Assembly: GCA_021845325.1 (NCBI GenBank)
Contig: JAKBRR010000001.1
Span: 1 to 33,028 of the forward strand
DNA: 33,028 nucleotides
DNA from: Thermoplasmata archaeon
GTDB taxonomy: Archaea; Thermoplasmatota; Thermoplasmata; Thermoplasmatales; Thermoplasmataceae
Reading direction: 5' to 3'
How positions within the stretch are numbered: the stretch's first letter is position 1; every line of letters begins with the position of its first letter. Shown here piece by piece: positions 17,957-24,894 of this stretch. The notes under the pieces are model-generated. The model was not told the DNA's origin, ran no database searches, and worked only from the letters and a program-made list of their open reading frames with translations. The translations under genes and the position numbers were made by a program.

Positions 17957-18364
17957 GTTTCCATGATTGAAAAATCATGGCTCTATTGAAGCCAGAACGA
18001 CCAGATATTTGAAGGCCTAACAAAAATTCATGTTTCCATGATTGAAAAATCATGGCTCTATTGAAGCATTGCCTGGTGCATTGATGAAGGTTACGAAAAG
18101 GCTGTTGTTTCCATGATTGAAAAATCATGGCTCTATTGAAGCATTGCATGGGCCGTGGATGAGGCTTATGAGAGAGCCGTTTCCATGATTGAAAAATCAT
18201 GGCTCTATTGAAGCAGGCAATCTATCAGGGTTGACGCATCCCTCACGCTTAGCGTTTCCATGATTGAAAAATCATGGCTCTATTGAAGCCTCAAATCAGC
18301 CCGGAAAAGAGAAAGAAGAACACGAGAAGTTTCCATGATTGAAAAATCATGGCTCTATTGAAGC

Positions 18365-18657
18365 TTGAAAGGCAATAGTGTAAAAGAGGTTCATTGGACA
18401 CAATTATCTGTAAGATGTACATTTTTACTTAGAGTTATTACTTGATGAATTCATAATACATTTTAAAATGGTTTCACAAATCAATCTTACACCACACTAT
18501 ATTCTTATGACGCGTTATTGACACATTTATATAAATATAGCCGTCTTCAGACTTACTGTGCTCATCAAATGTTATCATTTAAAAAAGAGATGTTTAATAA
18601 AGTACATGTTTCAAATAGTTTTCCCTAATTTTGAATGAAATAAAATCAATCCATTCT
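18365..18657. other. Array trailer and intergenic gap
   Basis: 293 bases without a supported gene, between the last CRISPR repeat and the stop of the helix-turn-helix gene. A T-rich TACATTTTTACTTA about 55 bases past the array may end the pre-crRNA transcript. A TATA-like TTTATATAAATATAG lies near 18526-18540 but no gene clearly follows it. ATGACGCGTTAT at 18507-18518 resembles a motif 1300 bases to the right. Confidence 0.5.
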
Positions 18658-19755
18658 TCAATAAGAATTAGACCTATTCAATGATCTATTTGAAAGTTCT
18701 TCGCAAGCAGATTGAAACTTATTTACTGAGTAACTTACCATGGGGTCTTTTTCAACTTTTGTTGAATATCCCGGGTAAAGTTCAATTGGAATTGCCTCCA
18801 TGCAAATCATTAGGGCTTCACGGATCAGCTTAGGAAAATTACTAACCATCTGGATTTCATACATCTCTGGTGTAAATTTCCCCCTCAACTTTAAAGGCGC
18901 CTCCATACATAACTTATAAACAGGTGCGCATTTTTGAATCAGTCCATCACCTATGATTTCATCATAAATGACCCATAGAGCATTATCATTTATTTGTAAA
19001 ACAGTGTAACCGAATTTTTTAGGACATATTAGGGGGTCGTAAACAATCTTTGCCTTATATCCAGCAGATTTGATGCGGTCCCTCACTTCTTCAATTTTGA
19101 TTGAACTATCCTTATACTTCACTTCATATTCTTCAAATTTCAACAAACCATTTGTAATGTAATCTGTGAATAAAAGTTTTATATCTCTCACATCACTTTC
19201 ATTACAGACTGGCAAAAGCACTAAATTCAACTGGGTCAGGTCATCAATCGTGTTTGATGGTTTAGACTTCATGATTCTTATGTTAACTGGAAATTCTTTC
19301 CCGTCTGTGTCTTTTTCAAAAACTACATATAAACCATAATATAAAAGCTTCATACCTATGTCGAATAAAGATATACCGTCAGATACATAAAAGGTTGAAT
19401 CCTCTCTACTAACCAATACCTTATCATCAAACTCTTTTTCCAGAAAATATTGTAGAATATCAAATGTCTCCTCATCAATCACATAATCAAATAGCCCAAG
19501 CTTTGGGGTCTTATTCCGATCATTTAGCATGGCAGCACTTTTCTCATGTTCTATCCTTTTTATCTCTTTGTTCTTTTTTTCCATTTCCATTCTTTGATCT
19601 TCGGCTAACAGCACTAGTCTGTTTTCCCTCTCTATTGCGTGCCTTACACTTTGAACTGATTTAGCATTCAATTTTTTTGCAATCTCCTCGTATGACATTC
19701 CATCGTCAAACATCTCAAGCATTAGTTTCTTATCAAATCTTTTTCCACTGGACAT
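18658..19755 (-). CDS. Unidentified protein with N-terminal helix-turn-helix
   Basis: 365 residues, family not recognised. Residues 8-47 read as a helix-turn-helix of the resolvase/Myb-like sort (LMLEMFDDGMSYEEIAKKLN, then a second helix with SVRHAIERE). A charged helix likely to form a coiled coil follows at 50-75. The rest (about 88-340) is a mixed alpha/beta globular region with no motif I can name. It contains no membrane segment or signal peptide. An A/T-only box (19782-19793) lies 27-38 bases before the ATG, so the message is probably leaderless. It stands alone beside the CRISPR array and next to a stretch of decayed DNA, with phased repeats upstream, which suggests a protein from an integrated element or a local regulator. 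No link to CRISPR function is shown. Confidence 0.7.
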   Translation of the reverse strand: MSSGKRFDKKLMLEMFDDGMSYEEIAKKLNAKSVQSVRHAIERENRLVLLAEDQRMEMEKKNKEIKRIEHEKSAAMLNDRNKTPKLGLFDYVIDEETFDILQYFLEKEFDDKVLVSREDSTFYVSDGISLFDIGMKLLYYGLYVVFEKDTDGKEFPVNIRIMKSKPSNTIDDLTQLNLVLLPVCNESDVRDIKLLFTDYITNGLLKFEEYEVKYKDSSIKIEEVRDRIKSAGYKAKIVYDPLICPKKFGYTVLQINDNALWVIYDEIIGDGLIQKCAPVYKLCMEAPLKLRGKFTPEMYEIQMVSNFPKLIREALMICMEAIPIELYPGYSTKVEKDPMVSYSVNKFQSACEELSNRSLNRSNSY

Positions 19756-19781
19756 TTAAATCACTTTGAATTATACAATGC

Positions 19782-19793
19782 TTAAATTTAAAT
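19782..19793 (-). promoter_or_regulatory. TATA-like box of the helix-turn-helix gene
   Basis: TTAAATTTAAAT lies 27-38 bases before the ATG at 19755. Two copies of ATTATACAA flank it at 19770-19778 and 19814-19822, 44 bases apart, and could be binding sites for a regulator. Confidence 0.35.
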
Positions 19794-19872
19794 TTTTGCA
19801 TGATAAATGACGCATTATACAACCATGAAATGTTCTTTTGAGCCCTATACCAAAATTTATTTCCATTTCAAT

Positions 19873-19968
19873 TTGCACTATAGTTGCATTTTTCCTTTTC
19901 TTCATTGCACTAATATATCATTTTAATTGCATTATGATTGAATTATAGTTGCATTATTCATTGCATTA
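19873..19968. repeat. Six phased TTGCAYTA-type motifs
   Basis: Motif starts are at 19873, 19884, 19905, 19927, 19949 and 19961. The intervals of 11, 21, 22, 22 and 12 bases are close to whole helical turns, so all copies face the same side of the DNA. Five copies fit TTGCAYTA; the second is TTGCATTT. Flanks fall into the same three classes in order: AATT-GCA, TATAG-TTGCATT, TTCA-TTGCAYTAAT, then again the same three. This suggests duplication of a three-site unit. The layout resembles iterons or a cooperative operator, but the function is unknown. Confidence 0.6.
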
Positions 19969-20473
19969 ATCCAAACTTTTTGTCATAAAAATTTCCAAAA
20001 TCCTTATGCTAAAATGGGCAAAAAATAGGGAATTTTGACTGTTTACCTTTGTAGAATCAACAAAGACTGAACTGTTTCAATACTATGATGAAGAATCATG
20101 TTTGGTGCAAACTGTATTTCGCATAATTAGACCAGGAAAATGAAGACCCCATTCCAGTACCTCTTTTTAAAACTAATAAACATTCATTTTATTTGCTAGT
20201 TTCTATATGCTTTTAAACTTGCATATTATGACCATTACGAGTTCCTTCAATTCCCCTTATGAGGTTCTTTATGAATTACAAACTCTTTCCTTGAGCCCTT
20301 ATGTCTCATCCATTCAAAGAGAACGCAACCCTGGCGTTCTCACTCACCTCTATCCTTTATCTGGCTTGTATGTTTCTCTATATAGAACAATAATATTGGC
20401 CAACTTAACGGTATACAGAGAATGCTGGAATCACTCCATTGTAATTAGAAGGATTGGAACAATCTGTTGTTTT
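19969..20473. other. Intergenic stretch with decayed coding scraps
   Basis: No intact gene is supported. A short open plus-strand stretch at 20038-20143 reads FTFVESTKTELFQYYDEE and onward in a coding-like way, but it has no start codon and only 34 codons. A perfect 8-bp inverted repeat GAGAACGC / GCGTTCTC with a 7-base loop lies at 20319-20341. A 101-codon frame across 20207-20512 has protein-like length but unconvincing composition. Confidence 0.4.
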
Positions 20474-20850
20474 TCACATCCATTTATTGATCTCGGGATC
20501 ATGTACCAATAGCTCAAATAAATCGGTCTGTGTTTTTTCAGAATGATTATCGGGAAGTGAATCAACAAGGTTTACTCTATTTGAAGCACTCAGTAGTGCA
20601 TTGCACTTCCCACTTCTTTTAATGAGGGAAAACTTTCAGCCATAAACAAATTGTATGGGTGATTCAATTGCAATAAAATCTAGGACAATATGTAGCAAAT
20701 CTTAGTCACATTAAATATTCTTATATTTCTAAGTACTCTAAATAGATTTTTAGCCATCCTCATCAACGTCTTTATTATTGGTCGGATCCTCTTCTTTCTT
20801 ATAAGGGCATGGAGACGTTTTCCGTAACTTTAATTTCAAGGTCTATCAGC
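20474..20850 (-). pseudogene. Decayed, frameshifted coding remnant, possibly a transposase
   Basis: On the minus strand several short open pieces follow one another in different frames with protein-like composition. The first (about 20850-20700) reads YGKRLHALIRKKRIRPIIK and on through MAKNLFRVLRNIRIFNVTKI. The next (20701-20639) reads LLHIVLDFIAIESPIQFVYG and ends at a stop (20636-20638). The last (20635-20474) continues in that frame as KFSLIKRSGKCNALLSASN and ends EINKWM. The order and spacing suggest one gene broken by at least one frameshift and one stop. The piece with HALIRKKRIRPIIK recalls the core of IS5-like transposases, but this is a weak resemblance. No terminal inverted repeats were found. 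Confidence 0.35.
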
Positions 20851-21259
20851 AAGTGAATAAATGAAGATACATTTATACTAGCACAGTTAATTACTTGGTC
20901 GTAGCACTTAAATAAATGCACTTTTCAAAACTTTCATGGAGCCATATAAAGCACGTAGTATTCATGAAACTGATCAGGTGGTTCCTATTAAGTTTCATAT
21001 ATATAATTTCCACTTCAATACAAATGAAAATTGTGTAGAATCTACAGGGTAAAAATTTTCTGTAAGGTTGAAAATTTTCCCAAATCATCCTAAGGCACGT
21101 TCTGTTGTATCAAGTAAAGGAATAATTTTCTTATATTTTATATTTTGATTACCAGTCATAAATTATGAAAAAATTGGCTAAAATTCAGCAATATTTTTAA
21201 GAACATTATTCCTTGAAATGACAGTCGCTGTGAAATTTTAAAGGTTCTGGCAATCAACT
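20851..21259. other. Intergenic region, possible small remnant
   Basis: No gene is confidently supported. On the plus strand a 38-residue frame starts with ATG at 20936 (MEPYKARSIHETDQVVPIK and onward) and ends at 21052; its composition is coding-like, but it has no recognisable family and may be another decayed fragment. The rest is AT-rich. Confidence 0.3.
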
Positions 21260-22492
21260 TTATCTTTGAATCTCTATGTCCGACCCGAGTGCAATAGATC
21301 TAAGCAAAATGAATTCAAAGATGGAAACTAAAATAGCTGAAAAGCCAAAAATGAAAATTGTAAACCACTCACTATAGTGAGCCAGCAGATACCCAATCAA
21401 AGGAAAAGCCAAAACCATTGGTACTGTAAGAATCAAGTCTTTTATATTGATAACTTTAGCCCTCTTATCTTTAGGGATGAGTTTTTGATACCATACTCTC
21501 AAAGGTATATTCAACAATTCAGAAAAAATACCGTTAACAAGTAAAATTATGGCCATTAAAATAACTATTAAGCCTTCGGCAAAAAGGGAAAGGCCTGTGA
21601 GTGACATGACCAGGCTCTCCCCAATAGAGCCAATGAGTAAATAACTTAGCAATTTTCTATTTCTCTTTCTAATTATTATGGATCCACCAAGAAGCATTCC
21701 AACAAGTTCACAAATATAAAATATGCTCAGAGAAACCGATCCTATGGATGTGTTTTCTACAGCTATTGTTGGTATAATGATTGTCATGCCGGATGTAAAG
21801 AAATTGAATGCAAATCCAAAAATGATCGTGTAAAGAATCATCTTTTGAGTTTTCAGGAATGAGAATGTCTCTTTCGTTTCTTTCCAAATGTGTATCTTTT
21901 CTATTTTTTCAGACTTGCTGAATTTTCTCAAGCCGATATATATGATCGTAGCGGAAAGTAGAAATGAAGTCGCGTCTATTAATAACAATATGCCCCAGGA
22001 AATAGAATAAAATCCCAGTCCGGCTATTACATAGCCTCCAATCATCGCTGCATTTACACCCATGGACAGAAATGCATTGCGCTTGTCAAGGTCCTTGTGT
22101 ACTATGTCTGGGAGAAGAGAGAAACTTGCAGGATTGTAAAAGGTTTGGCCTATGCTTGTTCCTATTACTGCAAACACAATAAACAGTAAAAAATAAGAAT
22201 AAGCAAAAAAATATGATAGGGAAACAGACAGCATCAAGAAGAACATAATAAAGTCGGAAAAGAAAAGGCTCTTCACCCTATTCATTCGATCTATGAAATA
22301 TCCACTAACTCCCGTTGACACTATCCACACGAGAAATTCTGCAGAAAAAATCAATCCAAACAGGAAAGTAGACTTAGTTACATACAGAATGACAAGTGGA
22401 ATAACCAGCGTTCTTATGCCATCTCCAATGGTTGAAACGGAAGATGAGAGAAATAATGAGTAAAAACCACGCCTCTCGTTATTCGTTTCAAT
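21260..22492 (-). CDS. Major facilitator superfamily (MFS) transporter, no normal start codon for the full frame
   Basis: Membrane transporter, probably a drug or metabolite exporter of the MFS DHA-like kind; the substrate is unknown. From the TTG at 22354 it has 364 residues and about 11 hydrophobic segments, with the usual MFS loop motif after the second segment (GYFIDRMNRVKSLFFSD). However, the same frame stays open upstream to 22501 and encodes 46 more residues (GFYSLFLSSSVSTIGDGIRT, then LVIPLVILYVTKSTFLFG) that form a typical first MFS helix. No ATG, GTG or TTG exists in that extension; ATT at 22490-22492 is the only candidate near its beginning. The full protein would be about 410 residues, normal for the family. 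Either a rare start codon is used or the start has been lost and the gene is decaying. A TTG start would leave an odd number of helices. Confidence 0.75.
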   Translation of the reverse strand: METNNERRGFYSLFLSSSVSTIGDGIRTLVIPLVILYVTKSTFLFGLIFSAEFLVWIVSTGVSGYFIDRMNRVKSLFFSDFIMFFLMLSVSLSYFFAYSYFLLFIVFAVIGTSIGQTFYNPASFSLLPDIVHKDLDKRNAFLSMGVNAAMIGGYVIAGLGFYSISWGILLLIDATSFLLSATIIYIGLRKFSKSEKIEKIHIWKETKETFSFLKTQKMILYTIIFGFAFNFFTSGMTIIIPTIAVENTSIGSVSLSIFYICELVGMLLGGSIIIRKRNRKLLSYLLIGSIGESLVMSLTGLSLFAEGLIVILMAIILLVNGIFSELLNIPLRVWYQKLIPKDKRAKVINIKDLILTVPMVLAFPLIGYLLAHYSEWFTIFIFGFSAILVSIFEFILLRSIALGSDIEIQR

Positions 22493-22524
22493 TACCCTTT
22501 TTTATAGATCTTTTTGTGAGATAG

Positions 22525-22543
22525 AGTCTAAAGTATCTAGACT
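22525..22543. promoter_or_regulatory. Inverted repeat upstream of the MFS gene
   Basis: AGTCTA (22525-22530) and TAGACT (22538-22543) form a 6-bp inverted repeat with a 7-base centre, and overlap a second nested one, AAAGT / ACTTT. It lies about 35-50 bases upstream of the MFS frame and could be an operator. The function is inferred from position only. Confidence 0.25.
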
Positions 22544-22690
22544 TTATGGGCATCCAAAAAATGAGGGATTCTTCAGAATATCCTGTGGCATGCATATTAA
22601 TCATATCGCCAGCATCTTTCACTAATTGGATAAAGGATAAAAAGCTTACTTCACTCACAATGGAAACATATTGCAGTTTTCAGACGTTAA

Positions 22691-24559
22691 TCATTCCTGT
22701 ATTTGTTTGAAAACATCCAGCCTTAAAATTCTGCGCATTTCGTCCTCATTCAGAAAACCACCCTGAAAGAGCCTGGAAATTATTTCATTGCAATCCTCTC
22801 TTTTGTTTTCTATTAAATATAATTCAAAAAGTGTAAGAAGGTAATGAGGAGAATATGGATCGCATTTAAGAGATTCCTGAATCTCCCGAATGGCATCATT
22901 ATTTTTCCCTAACTTCATCATTGCAAGCGATCTCAATTGATGATAATCTGGTTTTACCGGACTTAAGGAAATCGAACTTTCCATTTCTTCAGCAGTCTCC
23001 ACATACCTGCCCATAATGAATAGATCCTTGGCCTTGGAGAATCTGTAACTTGAATCGTATGGCTTTAGTTCAATTGCTTTGTTATATTCCTCAACCGCCA
23101 TGGAGAATTTACCTAACATGTCAAGACAAAGCCCTTTAAAATAATGAAAATCTGGAATTGAAGTTCTCTTTCTTATTGCCCTTTCAATTGCGCTGAGAGC
23201 ATCATCATATTCTTCAAATCCATACAGAAATTTAGACTTGAGGTAGTAATAATAAGGATTATCAGGTTCAATTGATATGAGATAATCAAGTGTTTCAACT
23301 GTCTTTTGCTGTTCACCCATTTCTTTGCAGGCATTGGCAGTGAAGTAATAAAATTCTGGAAATTTTGAATCCATATTAAGTGCACTCTCATAGGATATAA
23401 TAGCATCCTCAAACCTACCTAATTTTTCAAGGCATATCCCCTTAAAAAAGAAATAGCCTGGATATGTGGATTCCAGATCTATGGCAATATCAAATTCCCT
23501 TAGTGCCTCTTCATATTTACCACATTCTGACAGGGCAATCGCCTTTTTGAAGTGGTAAACTGGATCAAAGGGTTTTATCTGAATGGCGTTTTCAAAGGAT
23601 AATGCTGCCTCATCATGTCTTTTCATTTCATACAGCGAAATTCCTCTAAAGTAATAATAGCCAGGATTATTCTGCCTTATATTAATAGCAACATCATATT
23701 CAGAAAGGGCCTGATCAAATTCCTCTATTTCTGCAAGGGATAATGCCTTAAGAAAATGAAATAGTGAATCCCCAGGGTTTTTCTTTATTGCAAATTCGCA
23801 TTCTTCAATCAGTCTCTTAAATCTCAGTGACTGAAAAAGAAAATATGCTCTTTTATGCTGCTTATCTATATCCTCAGGTATGAAACTTATAGTATCTTCA
23901 ATTTCCTTTAACATTCTGTCATTGATCAATTTATCCAAATAGGAAACGATTTTAATATGGTGAATTTCTGAGTTGTCCGGTTCTAGGGATATTGCCAGAT
24001 CACACTCTTTGATCGATTCATCATAACTTTCCAACCTCATCAATGCATACGCCTTTCCACGATGATATTTGGGATTATCAAAGCCATATTTCAATGCCAT
24101 TTCATATTCTTCCAAACTTTCCTCATATCTTTTAAGCTTCACCAGTATTTCCGCCTTGAGATAATGGCAGTCAGGGTTCTTTGCATTTATTCTAATACAA
24201 TTATCAAACTCCGTGAGAGCCTCATCATATTTTTCTGATAGATACAGGCATAGCCCCTTATGCTTTCTGAATTTGACATTTTTTGGCTTGAGAAAAATTG
24301 CAACATCAATTTCCTTTATCGATTGATCATATTGATGTATAGAAAGCAGTGCCCTGGATATGGCATAGCGGTATTCCGGATTTTCAGGATCCATGCTGAT
24401 AGCCCTTTCGTATTGCACAATGCCTTTTTCAGGCCTTCCAAGCATTTCCAGTCCATTGCCCATTATGAAGAATGACTCTGCTGTCACCGGATTATTTAAA
24501 AGAACTTCTTTTAGATTTTTATTTATTTCAAATTTATTTTCAGGGCTATCAGATGGCAT
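22691..24559 (-). CDS. TPR-repeat protein
   Basis: 622 residues built almost wholly of tetratricopeptide repeats of about 34 residues, roughly 16-17 in a row from residue 25 to 600. The repeats share the pattern of small and aromatic positions seen in, for example, YHYFKGLCLDMLGKFSMAVE and YEEALREFDIAIDL, separated by P-x-x-P-x-[YF]-type turns. There is no signal peptide, membrane segment or catalytic domain, so it is probably a cytoplasmic scaffold for protein-protein contacts; the partner is unknown. A TATA-like element (24589-24598) lies 30-39 bases before the ATG. It is divergent from the giant surface protein gene and 180 bases from the MFS frame. A Sel1-like or other alpha-solenoid is less likely because of the strict 34-residue spacing. 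Confidence 0.9.
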   Translation of the reverse strand: MPSDSPENKFEINKNLKEVLLNNPVTAESFFIMGNGLEMLGRPEKGIVQYERAISMDPENPEYRYAISRALLSIHQYDQSIKEIDVAIFLKPKNVKFRKHKGLCLYLSEKYDEALTEFDNCIRINAKNPDCHYLKAEILVKLKRYEESLEEYEMALKYGFDNPKYHRGKAYALMRLESYDESIKECDLAISLEPDNSEIHHIKIVSYLDKLINDRMLKEIEDTISFIPEDIDKQHKRAYFLFQSLRFKRLIEECEFAIKKNPGDSLFHFLKALSLAEIEEFDQALSEYDVAINIRQNNPGYYYFRGISLYEMKRHDEAALSFENAIQIKPFDPVYHFKKAIALSECGKYEEALREFDIAIDLESTYPGYFFFKGICLEKLGRFEDAIISYESALNMDSKFPEFYYFTANACKEMGEQQKTVETLDYLISIEPDNPYYYYLKSKFLYGFEEYDDALSAIERAIRKRTSIPDFHYFKGLCLDMLGKFSMAVEEYNKAIELKPYDSSYRFSKAKDLFIMGRYVETAEEMESSISLSPVKPDYHQLRSLAMMKLGKNNDAIREIQESLKCDPYSPHYLLTLFELYLIENKREDCNEIISRLFQGGFLNEDEMRRILRLDVFKQIQE

Positions 24560-24894
24560 CTGTCTCCATTGATTATATCTTAACCTGTATTTATATATTC
24601 TTCAATTTAGATAAAAAAATATCTCTTCCATTCTAATTTCCCATTTCTAAGACGATAGCAAAAGATGAATCAACATGATCACTACTTAAGGTAATACTTT
24701 AATATAATATCTATCGTATGAGAGAAGCTGAAATTATGGCACAGATATAATTGAAAATATAGTTGCATAGAACCGCATTTTAATGGTCAACAAAATTACA
24801 TGTATTTCGGGGAAGAAAATAACGTGATTGTTGAGTTTTCGTAAGTTTCCACGCTCGAAGTAAACTTAAATAAATTTAAAGCTATATTCCTAAT
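24560..24894. promoter_or_regulatory. Divergent promoter region between the TPR gene and the surface-protein gene
   Basis: 335 AT-rich bases with no gene. On the plus strand TTAAATAAA (24866-24874) lies 21-29 bases before the surface-protein ATG at 24895, giving a leaderless message. On the minus strand the TPR promoter box is at 24589-24598. Nothing else stands out. Confidence 0.45.

Larger units (their letters stand above)
15678..18364 (+). CRISPR. Type I-G CRISPR array, 37 repeats and 36 spacers
   Basis: Repeats are 36 bases, beginning GTTTCCATGATTGAAA and ending CTCTATTGAAGC, and by eye all 37 are identical, including the last. Bases 5-12 and 17-24 of the repeat pair perfectly around a GAAA loop. 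Spacers are 36-40 bases, 1355 bases in total. The first repeat is 15678-15713 and the last 18329-18364. Orientation plus is inferred from the cas genes, the leader and the ATTGAAGC end. Spacers 20 and 31 are identical; spacers 33 and 34 are related; spacer 29 is almost pure A. Many spacers read as open peptides in one frame on either strand, as expected if taken from protein-coding virus or plasmid DNA. No spacer has an obvious match elsewhere in the window by eye. Confidence 0.99.

Noticed and set aside
17240..18200. Minus-strand open frames running through the CRISPR array (93 and 91 codons)
   Set aside because: They consist of the translated repeat (FNRAMIFQSWK) alternating with spacers, so they are by-products of the array, not genes.
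20319..20341. 8-bp inverted repeat GAGAACGC / GCGTTCTC as a terminator
   Set aside because: It is not followed by a T run on either strand and no intact gene ends nearby; noted only as a feature of the decayed region.
20207..20512. 101-codon plus-strand frame
   Set aside because: Composition is not convincing, no family is recognised, there is no clear promoter, and it runs opposite to and partly over a better-supported decayed minus-strand remnant.
20891..21088. 65-codon minus-strand frame
   Set aside because: Rich in aromatic and hydrophobic residues typical of AT-rich noise; a plus-strand fragment in the same place has more protein-like composition.
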